A DNA stretch of 16,140 bases from an uncultured Mollicutes bacterium. GTDB taxonomy: Bacteria; Bacillota_I; Bacilli_A; RFN20; CAG-826. Below, in pieces: positions 1-7,224 of this stretch (positions within the stretch are counted from its first letter, which is position 1; the number at the start of each line of letters is the position of its first letter). The translations under genes were made by a program, and so were the position numbers. The DNA lies in assembly GCA_900540395.1 (NCBI GenBank), contig UQFQ01000026.1:1-16140 (forward strand). Direction: 5' to 3'. A model generated the notes under the pieces. That model saw only the letters and a list, made by a program, of their open reading frames with translations, was not told the origin of the DNA and did no database searches.

Positions 1-55
1 ACGACTTTCCTACTAGGGACTTTCACCCATTAGATATATGACATGCCCGTCACAC
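1..55 (-). mobile_element. Group II intron, 5' end (partial; probably class C)
   Basis: Read on the minus strand, the first intron base is at position 55. The RNA starts GUGUGACGGGCAUG and a little further on has GGGUGAAAGUCCC. This matches the group II intron 5' consensus (GUGYG). As I recall it, it closely resembles the start of the Eubacterium rectale class C intron (GUGUGCCCGGCAUG, then GGGUGAGAGUCCC). The preceding exon is a terminator hairpin followed by six T and one G, the site class C introns prefer. The remaining intron, including any reverse-transcriptase gene and domains V and VI, would lie left of the window. Class C is an inference from the insertion context. Confidence 0.75.
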
Positions 56-56
56 C

Positions 57-94
57 AAAAAAGGTTTGATTAGCTATTTCTAGCGTATCAAACC
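57..94 (-). terminator. Intrinsic terminator hairpin (copy A), intron insertion site
   Basis: On the minus strand an 8-bp outer stem (GGTTTGAT/ATCAAACC), a 2x2 internal mismatch and a 4-bp inner stem closed by a GAAA tetraloop are followed by six T. It lies about 180 bp after the dehydrogenase stop codon and may end that transcript. The T run is on the minus side only, so it is one-directional. A near-identical hairpin lies at 9500-9538. Confidence 0.75.
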
Positions 95-160
95 TATACT
101 TTCAATATGAATGTAGTGACCTATTCTAATAAGAAATGCACACCCTCACGACCTTTCTTT
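57..160 (-). repeat. Dispersed ~100-bp repeat, copy A
   Basis: The similarity to 9500-9598 extends beyond the hairpin. Both copies have CTTTCAATATG five or four bases from the hairpin on the plus strand, then ATGCAC, then a CGACC-rich segment followed by a run ending TTTCTTT. The two copies have the same orientation and lie about 9.4 kb apart, on either side of the dehydrogenase and the type I R-M locus. It could be a transcribed element (small RNA or long terminator) or the remnant of a mobile element end. No protein-coding potential is seen. Confidence 0.6.
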
Positions 161-274
161 ACAAAGTTCGTGATACCATTAAAAGGCGTACACAATTTAA
201 TCAAAATACTCATGGAAACGTAAGCCGACAATAAAGCGGAATTTGTTGAATTCTTTTTTTAGCAACAATTCATT

Positions 275-1111
275 TTACTTCTTTTTCTTGAATTCTTTCT
301 GACCTCTGGTGCTACCGCCGTCACAAAGAATATCAACACCTGCAAGGTAGCCGTTACGCTCGTCAGCTACAGTTGCAATAGCATAACCGAGTTCTTCTGG
401 TTTTCCCATACGCTCCTCACAGGACAATTTGATAAGATATCCACCGTGTTCTTCTTCCATCTTGCCCATATCTGTTGCAATAAGACCAGGGCTAAGAGAA
501 ACAACTCTGATTCCCTTTGGACCGAGGTCAAATGCACTTTTTGCGGCATACCAGCAAACGAAATTTTTTGAAAGAGCGTAAGCAAAGCCGTTCTTTTCAT
601 AAACGGTTTTAGCCATGTTTGATCTTTTGATAAGTTTTGCAAGGAAAGCCGCTTCATTTGTTTCAGCAAGCAAGTAAGCCTTTTTGGGAATAATGAATGA
701 TGGAAGCGTATAAGCGGAGTTTGATGAAATATCGCAGATAACACTACCTGCCTTCATTTTTTTCGAAAACTCCTGGTTAACATACACAGTACCGAGGGCA
801 TTAATGCGAAGAATCTTTTCCTGATCTCCTGCACTGCCCATTGCAGGTGAAATACCTGCGGCGTTGATTACATTCTTGATTTCGCCGAGCGAAGCCGCAT
901 ATTCGGCAAGCTTTTTAACGCTTTCACGATCAGATGTGTCGCAAGCATAAGAATAAGCTTCGTACCCTAATGCTTTGAGTTCATTAACTGCATTTTCAAG
1001 CTTTGCAACCGTTCTTCCCGAGATAACAAGGATTTTTTCCTTAGGCATAAATTTTGCTGCAGCAAGCCCCATGCCACTGCCGCCGCCTGTGATTACACAT
1101 ACATTTTTCAT
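275..1111 (-). CDS. Short-chain dehydrogenase/reductase (SDR), hydroxysteroid-dehydrogenase-like
   Basis: A cytoplasmic NAD(P)-dependent oxidoreductase of 278 aa. The Rossmann cofactor loop TGGGSGMG is at residues 8-15, NAAG at 83-86 and the structural Asn at 104. Catalytic Ser is about 130, Tyr178-x-x-x-Lys182 is the active-site pair (YALSK), and SPG at 207-209 is the usual motif after it. The Ser-to-Tyr distance of about 48 residues is much longer than the usual 13. A similar insertion occurs in the 3-alpha-hydroxysteroid dehydrogenase/carbonyl reductase group, but the substrate cannot be read from the sequence. The C-terminus is a lysine-rich tail (KEFKKKK). The start ATG is preceded by AAAGGAG with about 8 nt spacing. 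It is monocistronic with its own promoter. The gene looks richer in GC than its neighbours, so it probably has a different origin from the defence island. Confidence 0.93.
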   Translation of the reverse strand: MKNVCVITGGGSGMGLAAAKFMPKEKILVISGRTVAKLENAVNELKALGYEAYSYACDTSDRESVKKLAEYAASLGEIKNVINAAGISPAMGSAGDQEKILRINALGTVYVNQEFSKKMKAGSVICDISSNSAYTLPSFIIPKKAYLLAETNEAAFLAKLIKRSNMAKTVYEKNGFAYALSKNFVCWYAAKSAFDLGPKGIRVVSLSPGLIATDMGKMEEEHGGYLIKLSCEERMGKPEELGYAIATVADERNGYLAGVDILCDGGSTRGQKEFKKKK

Positions 1112-1150
1112 TATCTATTCTCCTTTAAATTTTTTTGAAATACTTTTTTG

Positions 1151-1179
1151 AATCTATCATGAAAAAACATTATTGTCAA
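1151..1179 (-). promoter_or_regulatory. Sigma-A-type promoter of the dehydrogenase gene
   Basis: On the minus strand TTGACA (1174-1179) is followed after exactly 17 bp by TAGATT (1151-1156). The predicted transcription start is near 1144, giving a leader of about 30 nt that contains the AAAGGAG site. The -35 is perfect and the -10 matches 4 of 6. Confidence 0.65.
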
Positions 1180-1431
1180 TAAAAGCAAAACTCCTTAAAT
1201 AAGATAGAAAAAAATAAGTAGTTTCAAGAATTAGTATTGATAATATAATAAAAAATAAAAGTGTTAAAATTTAAAACTGTAATCTTAATAGAGGAAAATA
1301 TTTAAAAAATCATAATTGTAAACGCCATAATGAGGAAGTTGGTTTTCTACATTTTGTTGTTGACATTGACATCGTATCTAATAGTCACTTTTCTAAATCA
1401 ATTTTGTGATTTTCTTCAACGATAATGATTA
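1180..1431. other. Non-coding stretch between dehydrogenase promoter and hsdR end
   Basis: About 250 bp of very AT-rich DNA with no convincing reading frame on either strand. Just past the hsdR stop there is a 6-bp stem, AAATCA/TGATTT, with a 6-nt loop (about 1396-1413). It has no T run after it, so it is only a weak candidate for the hsd operon terminator. TTGACA-like words near 1370 on the plus strand have no correctly spaced -10. I see nothing else here. Confidence 0.4.
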
Positions 1432-4269
1432 CTAGAGTCTTGATTCAATTTCTTTAAGTAATTTTTGAATTTGAATGCTATTAAATGTCCCACCAAAATT
1501 AAGTTCATCTCTTAATAAGTCTTGTCTAGAAAATTGACCGTTTTGAGAAATGAAAACTAATAACTCATTGGCGTATGTTACTTGTTCATCATTAAATCCT
1601 AGTTCCTTAAGGTGATTTAAGAATTTATTTTTAGCTTCTGGATTGAATGGTACATTTTTTCTAATGAACACCACTAATGAATTGTCCTCTAAAAAGACTG
1701 AATTATATTCATCAGCTGATTTAGCGATTTTAATAACTTCATTTTTAAACTTATTAATTGCGTCTTTAGTAGGTTTAACCATCATAACTACTTCTTTAAC
1801 AAGTGGCTCTTCGGGATGATTTTCTATGTAGAACTTCACTTTTTCTTCTAAAGTTTTAAAGTCATCTATTGAGATAATTATAGGGGGTTCATCTACATCA
1901 TCAAAAGAACTAATCTTGTCTTTGAAATCAGTAATAATAGGGTCAAATTCTGTAGGGTCAATAAACCTAATTAATTCTCTAATTTCTTCTCTTACTTCAT
2001 CTACTCTAGTTATGGTTGAGTTATTCATAAAGTCACCACTAGTTATGTATTCAAGAGTTGGCTTATGTTGAGATACTTCATGAATATGACCTTTGCTATT
2101 AATCAAGTAAAAACCAATCTTATATATTGTTTGAGCGACTTTCTTAAAGTCATTACTTGAATAGAATCTAGTAGATGCAAAGCGATAACATAAATAATCG
2201 AAAGTTCTAGCACTCTCTAAATCGATCTCTCCACTAATATTAGGCGCTATATACTTTTTAACCTCAGCAAACTCAGTTTGAGTAAAGTTAGCCCAATTAG
2301 ATAACTCAGAATATTTATGAACGTACTTTAAGGCTTTTTGAACTCCGATATAATTTTGGTTCATACCTTTGACTTCAGCTATTAAAGAGTCTCTAAGTTC
2401 TTCAAAATACTTCTTATCCTCAATAGCGAGTTTTCCATAATTACTTAGCATAACTCTATATAAAGCCACCTTTTCAACAAATATCTTTTGGTATAAAGAA
2501 AGTGAAGCATCTGCTCTATCTGTTCTTCCCTCAGGATTTTGTTTAAAGTATGGGAATACATTACAAATATCAAAGATTAAGAATCCCTGCTTACTATTAT
2601 AAAGTTGCCTTTCTTTGTCATTTGTCACTCTTTCAAAGTAAGACTTAGATGGAGATATAACTTTTAGATTGTCACAAAGTCTAGTTCCTCTGCCTATCAT
2701 TTGCCAGAACTTAATCTTTGATAAGACTTTCTTAAAGAAAACGAGGTTCACAACTTCAGGAATATCAACACCTGTATCCATCATATCTACTGATACAACA
2801 ATTCTTATCTTTTGCTTTTCTTTAAACTCTCTTTGTAAGTGTTCGTTATATCTGATCTTGTTATCAATAACCACAATATAATCAACACCATTTTGACCAG
2901 TAGGACTACATAAGTTTGGATATAAATTTCTAAATTCTTCTTGAATCATTAAGGCGTGATTATGATCTCTAGCAAAAATGATAGTTTTACCTAATTCATC
3001 ACCATTATTAACTTTTAGACCTTCTTCCATTAAGTCTTGAAGAACTGTACGAATGGTATCTTTATTAGTAATAATGCTATAAAACTTTTTACCTTCTATC
3101 TTTTCAGGGATATTACCTTCATCATCAGCAAATTTATCTTCATATTCTTCTTGTTCTTCAGGACTTAAATCTGCATAAGTTACACCATCTTTTAAAATGT
3201 CAGGTGTTCTATCTAAAGCTCTGTAATAAGTTAAATAGCCATCTTTAACACCCTTAACTAGATCATATTCATAGTTAGGCATTTCACTATCTAAATTAAA
3301 GACTTTATAAGTAGATTTATGGATATCGTTACGAGGTGTAGCAGTTAAGCCAATCATCAAAGCATCAAAGTACTCAAATATTTCAGCATATTTATTAAAT
3401 AAACTTCTATGAGCCTCATCTACGATAATTAAATCAAAGTGACCAATTCCATAAGGACAAGTTGAAGTATCTTTAATGATTGAAAGCATAGATTGGTAAG
3501 TTGAAAATACTATTCTAGCTTTACTTTCATCGCCTTCTTTTTGCCCTTCTACTATTACCATCATTGATGTATCAGGTAAGAATTTCTCAAAGGTCTCTTC
3601 TTTAGCTTGCTTAACTAAATTCTTTCTATCAGCTAAAAATAAAATTCTTTTAACATAGTTATTTCTTAAGAAAATGTCGCTAATCGCACATGAAACTCTA
3701 GTTTTTCCAGTTCCTGTTGCTAAAACGATAAGAGATCTAGAGTGGCGAGTTTTAAAATGCTTGATTACTTCTTCGATAGCATCTTTTTGGTAGTATCTAT
3801 CACAGATTTCAGCTCTAGGATAAGTGTCATCAAGTTTAAAATTACGTTTTTGAATGATATATTCCAATTCATCCTTTTTATGAAAAGCAAAGACAGTTCT
3901 AGGAGGATATAGACCATCTATAATTTTAATTTCGTAACCGTTTGTATAATAGATTACAGGTCTTACACCATATTTCTTTTCCAAACAATCAGCATATAAA
4001 CATGCTTGAACTTTGCCTTGTTCTTCATTAACTACTGACTTTTTAGCTTCAATTAACGCTAGTGGTTTACCATCATCACCAAAAAGGACATAATCAACAA
4101 AGCCATTACCAGTTAAGTTTTCAGTTGTCTTAGGCATTCCAACTACTGGAGTTTCAATGCATGCCTTACTTTTTTCGATTATATTTTTATCAGTTAAAAC
4201 ATCCCATCCTGCTCTTCTTAGTTTAGGGTCTATGAGTTTTAATCTAGTTTCTTTCTCACTCATTGGCAT
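1432..4269 (-). CDS. hsdR: Type I restriction enzyme, HsdR (R) subunit
   Basis: The motor and nuclease subunit of the type I restriction complex (R2M2S): it translocates unmodified DNA using ATP and cuts at a distance. It has 945 aa, normal for the family. The N-terminal PD-(D/E)xK nuclease has Asp59 (GFVDY) and Glu74-x-Lys76 (LIEAK). Walker A ATGTGKT is at 184-190, DEAH at 284-287 and LTATPRND at 308-315. Helicase motif V is MDTGVDIPE at about 497-505 and motif VI QMIGRGTR at 523-530. A long EcoEI-type C-terminal region follows. All key residues are present, so it should be active. The ATG at 4269 follows AAGGAGG with an 8-nt gap. It is the last gene of the xre-hsdM-hsdS-hsdR operon, 17 bp after hsdS. 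It lies outside the segment expected to invert, so its promoter may change with the switch. Confidence 0.96.
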   Translation of the reverse strand: MPMSEKETRLKLIDPKLRRAGWDVLTDKNIIEKSKACIETPVVGMPKTTENLTGNGFVDYVLFGDDGKPLALIEAKKSVVNEEQGKVQACLYADCLEKKYGVRPVIYYTNGYEIKIIDGLYPPRTVFAFHKKDELEYIIQKRNFKLDDTYPRAEICDRYYQKDAIEEVIKHFKTRHSRSLIVLATGTGKTRVSCAISDIFLRNNYVKRILFLADRKNLVKQAKEETFEKFLPDTSMMVIVEGQKEGDESKARIVFSTYQSMLSIIKDTSTCPYGIGHFDLIIVDEAHRSLFNKYAEIFEYFDALMIGLTATPRNDIHKSTYKVFNLDSEMPNYEYDLVKGVKDGYLTYYRALDRTPDILKDGVTYADLSPEEQEEYEDKFADDEGNIPEKIEGKKFYSIITNKDTIRTVLQDLMEEGLKVNNGDELGKTIIFARDHNHALMIQEEFRNLYPNLCSPTGQNGVDYIVVIDNKIRYNEHLQREFKEKQKIRIVVSVDMMDTGVDIPEVVNLVFFKKVLSKIKFWQMIGRGTRLCDNLKVISPSKSYFERVTNDKERQLYNSKQGFLIFDICNVFPYFKQNPEGRTDRADASLSLYQKIFVEKVALYRVMLSNYGKLAIEDKKYFEELRDSLIAEVKGMNQNYIGVQKALKYVHKYSELSNWANFTQTEFAEVKKYIAPNISGEIDLESARTFDYLCYRFASTRFYSSNDFKKVAQTIYKIGFYLINSKGHIHEVSQHKPTLEYITSGDFMNNSTITRVDEVREEIRELIRFIDPTEFDPIITDFKDKISSFDDVDEPPIIISIDDFKTLEEKVKFYIENHPEEPLVKEVVMMVKPTKDAINKFKNEVIKIAKSADEYNSVFLEDNSLVVFIRKNVPFNPEAKNKFLNHLKELGFNDEQVTYANELLVFISQNGQFSRQDLLRDELNFGGTFNSIQIQKLLKEIESRL

Positions 4270-4286
4270 AATCTATTCCTCCTTCC

Positions 4287-5363
4287 TTAGCCAAAATACT
4301 CATCCATTTTCTTATCTAAAAGTTCTTGATAGAGTTTTATACGTTGTTGGCAGTTAAATTTCAATTTATCTACTAATTTTACGAATTTAGAAAACTCTGT
4401 TTCATCATCCAATGTAGGTTTGAAAACCTGGTATTCCCTTAACATGCCGTTTGTTATCTGATTAACAGAAGCTGTCTGTGTTGTAGTTAATTGAATTTTA
4501 AAATAGTCTGAACACATAAAAGTTTGCAAAATATATGGAAACTCAGTTCTAATAACCATCATAAATGCGCCCCATGTCATTTCTTCCTTGGGGTTACGTA
4601 TTAGGCATGTTTTACCAACTAATCTAGATGAGCCATTTCTTGAACACATCAAAATATCTAAATCGTGTATTATCTTCTTTTTATCGATTTTCTTGGTATC
4701 AACTCTTACCACATCATCTTCCAGTTGGAGTTGATTATTTTGTATGTTTCCAGATCTTAAAACAATTGTTCCCTCGTTTTGGATGTTTTCAGGTTTATAT
4801 GTTAAACCAATAATTCCCGTGCATATATCTTCAAACTTACATATTGCAGAATTATCAGTAATTTTTTTACCAAACATCTCAATAAATCGTGATTTAATCA
4901 AACAGTCTAGAGAATTAATACTTTGTTTCTCTCTTTCTATATTTTTTTCGATTAGAACAAGATTTTTTACTATTTCATTCTGACTAAAATTTTGGTTATA
5001 TTTATAATCGATGTTTTGAATGTATGATTTACTAACATTCTTTATTCCAATGCCTTTAAAACCATAATTTAGAATCTGATAATTGTCTTTTTCTAGAAAA
5101 TATTTAACAGCTAATGCGTTGGTTTGGCTTTTAGGTTTAAGAACATAGTTGTGGTCAGATACAGAAAACTTGCCATTATAATGTTTACAATTACCTGTCC
5201 CACCATCCCCTATAATAAGAAATTCTCCATCATAAATAAAATCGTCACAATATTTATCTATTGTGTTAGATGAAGTAAAAAATGGATAGTTACCTTTATC
5301 AGAACCATATGAGGCACTGAGTTTTGACTTCGGCATGAATTCAAATAAGTCCATTAACTTCAT
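4287..5363 (-). CDS. hsdS: Type I specificity subunit HsdS, copy 1 (operon copy)
   Basis: The DNA-recognition subunit, which sets the bipartite target for both methylation and restriction. It has 358 aa in the usual order. TRD1 is about residues 1-130, with a typical YPFFTSS / FLIIGDGGTGN / SDHNYVL pattern. A central helical region of about 131-165 ends in LIKSRFIEMFG. TRD2 is about 166-320, with DILMCSRNGSSRLVG. A C-terminal helix of about 325-358 contains VDKLKFNCQQRIKLYQ. Its start lies 7 bp after the hsdM stop, and the AAAGGAG site overlaps the last hsdM codons, so translation is probably coupled. The recombination core at 4883-4897 falls on codons 156-161, between the two recognition domains. 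It is therefore a chimera-ready gene whose second half can be exchanged with the copy at 8216-9298. Confidence 0.95.
   Translation of the reverse strand: MKLMDLFEFMPKSKLSASYGSDKGNYPFFTSSNTIDKYCDDFIYDGEFLIIGDGGTGNCKHYNGKFSVSDHNYVLKPKSQTNALAVKYFLEKDNYQILNYGFKGIGIKNVSKSYIQNIDYKYNQNFSQNEIVKNLVLIEKNIEREKQSINSLDCLIKSRFIEMFGKKITDNSAICKFEDICTGIIGLTYKPENIQNEGTIVLRSGNIQNNQLQLEDDVVRVDTKKIDKKKIIHDLDILMCSRNGSSRLVGKTCLIRNPKEEMTWGAFMMVIRTEFPYILQTFMCSDYFKIQLTTTQTASVNQITNGMLREYQVFKPTLDDETEFSKFVKLVDKLKFNCQQRIKLYQELLDKKMDEYFG
4355..4372 (-). repeat. 18-bp inverted repeat D (3' conserved region of hsdS1)
   Basis: Minus-strand TAGATAAATTGAAATTTA, coding for (V)DKLKF in the C-terminal helix. It is identical to the plus-strand sequence at 9267-9284 in hsdS2, where similarity stops immediately afterwards. 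It may be a second exchange site or the footprint of an old homologous exchange. Conservation of the protein helix could account for part of the match. Confidence 0.7.
4883..4897 (-). repeat. Recombination core, site A (middle of hsdS1)
   Basis: Minus-strand TTAAATCACGATTTA, exactly repeated on the plus strand at 8186-8200 and 8751-8765. The core is a palindrome, TAAATC-AC-GATTTA, with an asymmetric 2-bp centre. It lies in the inter-TRD region of hsdS1 and encodes part of IKSRFI. It is inverted relative to the other two copies, so recombination between them would invert the DNA in between. The proposed enzyme is the adjacent tyrosine recombinase. Confidence 0.8.
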
Positions 5364-5370
5364 ACAGCCG

Positions 5371-6924
5371 TCACTCCTTTAGCATCTTTTCTAAATCAGC
5401 TAGCAAAGTTTCGGCTTCTTCATAGGATTTTTTAATATCAGCTAAAATTTCACTAGTAGGTCTATAGTTGACTTGAACTTTCTCGATTTGCTTATATTTA
5501 TTAAACGAAAGATCATAGTCATTTTTTCTAATTTCATCGACTGGAACTAAGAAAGATTGGTCGGTTCTACTTCTACTCTTTTCTAAATGAAGATTATTAA
5601 AACGTTCGATGATATCAGGAATATTTGAACCTTCTACAGGCGTTCTTTTAACATCTAAACTGTAACCATCATTCGTCATGTTATAGAACCAAACATCTTG
5701 AGTTCCACCATTACCAGTCTTTTCAAAAATTAAGAACGAGGTTTTAACGCCTGCGCCTTTACTAGCTGAGCCCTTTTTAGATGAAGCTTGGAAGATACCC
5801 ATTGGCATTGAAACAACACCAATAAGTCTTTGCTTATCGACTAATTCGCTTCTTAAAGTTTTAAATGCATTTGCTCCATTAGTTAAAACACCATCAGGAA
5901 CGATAGTCATGCATCTACCACCTGGTTTTAGAAGCATATCCATTAAGGCAACAAATAATAATTCTGTCTTTTTAGTTTTTGTAATAGCTAAGATTTTGCC
6001 ATTTGTTGCTGATTCAACAAGGCTACCACTAAAAGGTGGATTCGCTAAAACGAGGTCAAATTTACCTATATAATTCTTGGCGTTTTCGTTTTCTAATAAT
6101 GAATCCATCGAGAAATTTGGATTTTTAATTCCATGAAGAACAGAGTTCATGTATCCAATACGAGCCATATTAGGGTCGTTATCACAACCAAAGAACATAT
6201 CGTTATTAAATACATTTTGATTATGAACATTCATCATCTCGGTTTTTTGATGAGTTTGGATGTATTTTGCACTTTCAATAATAAAACCAGCAGTTCCCAT
6301 TGCTGGGTCAATAATCTTTTCACCTAGCTTTGGTTTCATCATCTCCACTGCCATATCAATAATGTGACGTGGTGTTCTATACTGACCTGAAATACCACTA
6401 CCACACATATACTCATAGACATCACCCATGAGGTCGGTCTTGGTAAAGTTAAGCTCATCATCAGAAAGTTTGTCGACTACTGATTGAAGCAATCTTTCTT
6501 TATCATCAAAACCAAAACTATATTTCTTAGCGTATAAACCAAATTTACCTATTGCTTTGTTATCTGGGTCTTTAATAAATGGGACAACATATTCTTTAAT
6601 TCTTCTAGCCAAATCCAATGAATTAAGATTCTTAAAGTTCTTCCATCTTAAATCTGCATAAGGAATTCTAAACTTTAGTTGTTTAACACCATTTATCACT
6701 TCATAGTTTTCATATTCACCATCTTTAAAAACTAGTTCTTCTTGTCTTGGCTTAATGCCTAAAACTGACGCTTGAGCCTCAGTAGCGCTTTGTTTGTCAT
6801 CAAGCATCTTAATAAACATCAAAGTAGTCAATTGGTTAACTATATCAGAGACTTGAGCCATGTTTTCGTTATAAAAATCTTGCCAAATCGCATCAATTTT
6901 GTTTTTCAAACTCCCAGTAATCAT
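5371..6924 (-). CDS. hsdM: Type I DNA methyltransferase, HsdM (M) subunit
   Basis: An adenine-N6 methyltransferase that modifies the target chosen by HsdS, using S-adenosylmethionine. It has 517 aa, the usual length. An N-terminal helical HsdM domain covers about 1-150, with the Rossmann methylase after it. The AdoMet-binding motif I is DPAMGTAGF at 206-214, and the catalytic motif IV NPPF is at 295-298 within FDLVLANPPFSG. QYRTPRHI at about 181-188 is typical of the family. The C-terminus is a helical stretch rich in Glu and Lys. It starts 5 bp after the xre stop and ends in TGA, 7 bp before hsdS1. All key motifs are intact. It lies inside the segment expected to invert, so it always keeps the same neighbour on its 3' side, the N-terminal half of hsdS1. 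Confidence 0.97.
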   Translation of the reverse strand: MITGSLKNKIDAIWQDFYNENMAQVSDIVNQLTTLMFIKMLDDKQSATEAQASVLGIKPRQEELVFKDGEYENYEVINGVKQLKFRIPYADLRWKNFKNLNSLDLARRIKEYVVPFIKDPDNKAIGKFGLYAKKYSFGFDDKERLLQSVVDKLSDDELNFTKTDLMGDVYEYMCGSGISGQYRTPRHIIDMAVEMMKPKLGEKIIDPAMGTAGFIIESAKYIQTHQKTEMMNVHNQNVFNNDMFFGCDNDPNMARIGYMNSVLHGIKNPNFSMDSLLENENAKNYIGKFDLVLANPPFSGSLVESATNGKILAITKTKKTELLFVALMDMLLKPGGRCMTIVPDGVLTNGANAFKTLRSELVDKQRLIGVVSMPMGIFQASSKKGSASKGAGVKTSFLIFEKTGNGGTQDVWFYNMTNDGYSLDVKRTPVEGSNIPDIIERFNNLHLEKSRSRTDQSFLVPVDEIRKNDYDLSFNKYKQIEKVQVNYRPTSEILADIKKSYEEAETLLADLEKMLKE

Positions 6925-6929
6925 TATTC

Positions 6930-7121
6930 TTAAACCTCTATTTCTATGTTATTTTTCTCAAAAAGTTCTCTTAGTTTTCTCTTCACTCTCATAGTTGGTT
7001 CAAATTTTCCTGATTCCCATCTACTAACAGTGACCAGTTTAACACCTAAGAGTTCTGCAAATTCACTTTGAGTGAGTAGTAACTTTTTTCTTAGTTTTTT
7101 AATTGCAACTGCATACTTCAT
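6930..7121 (-). CDS. Small XRE-family HTH regulator of the hsd operon
   Basis: A 63-aa, single-domain DNA-binding protein. The helix-turn-helix is LTQSEFAELLGVKLVTVSRW at about 16-35, followed by the classical ESGKFEPT. I chose the ATG at 7121 rather than the in-frame ATG at 7139. AAGGAG precedes the downstream ATG by 6 nt, and the resulting N-terminus (MKYA) lines up with that of the paralogue at 15711-15905 (MINYA). The two proteins are about half identical by eye. It is the first gene of the operon and lies 5 bp before hsdM. By position it is probably an autoregulator or controller of the R-M genes, like restriction-modification C proteins, but this is an inference. Confidence 0.88.
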   Translation of the reverse strand: MKYAVAIKKLRKKLLLTQSEFAELLGVKLVTVSRWESGKFEPTMRVKRKLRELFEKNNIEIEV

Positions 7122-7151
7122 AGATTTCTCCTTACTCACATATTTATCACA

Positions 7152-7180
7152 ATTTTATCATTTTTCTTTGCTATTCTCAA
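7152..7180 (-). promoter_or_regulatory. Promoter of the xre-hsdM-hsdS-hsdR operon
   Basis: On the minus strand TTGAGA (7175-7180) is followed after exactly 17 bp by TAAAAT (7152-7157). Just downstream lies a direct repeat of TGATAAA with 11-bp spacing (about 7145-7162), a possible regulator site. The segment TTGTGATA followed by AAATAT also appears in front of the second xre gene, with one base inserted. Confidence 0.6.
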
Positions 7181-7193
7181 CTTATAATAACAA
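7168..7193 (+). promoter_or_regulatory. Recombinase -10 box within a divergent imperfect palindrome
   Basis: TATAAT at 7183-7188 is a perfect -10 for the plus-strand recombinase gene, but the -35 region is T-rich and poor, suggesting weak or regulated expression. TTGCTATT (7168-7175) and AATAACAA (7186-7193) form an inverted repeat with 7 of 8 pairs. It covers this -10 and also overlaps the -35 of the opposing hsd promoter. A regulator bound here could control both units. No binding specificity is proven. Confidence 0.4.
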
Positions 7194-7224
7194 GTAAATT
7201 TTTATACACGGAGGTTTTTTACTT

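Noticed and set aside
41..56. GCCCGTCACACC looks like the conserved 3' part of 16S rRNA
   Set aside because: Bases on both sides do not match 16S rRNA, and the minus strand fits a group II intron 5' end much better.
63..94. GCTAGAAATAGC in the hairpin resembles part of a Cas9 guide-RNA scaffold
   Set aside because: The resemblance is limited to a short stem with a GAAA loop. There is no repeat array, cas gene or anti-repeat anywhere in the window, and the hairpin plus T run is fully explained as a terminator.
367..744. Open frame opposite and inside the dehydrogenase gene
   Set aside because: It lies entirely within a well-supported SDR gene on the same strand in another frame and has no recognisable domain.
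1396..1413. AAATCA/TGATTT hairpin after hsdR as a further recombination site or strong terminator
   Set aside because: The loop is 6 nt rather than 2 and the centre differs, so it is not the recombinase core. There is no T run, so it is not a convincing terminator.
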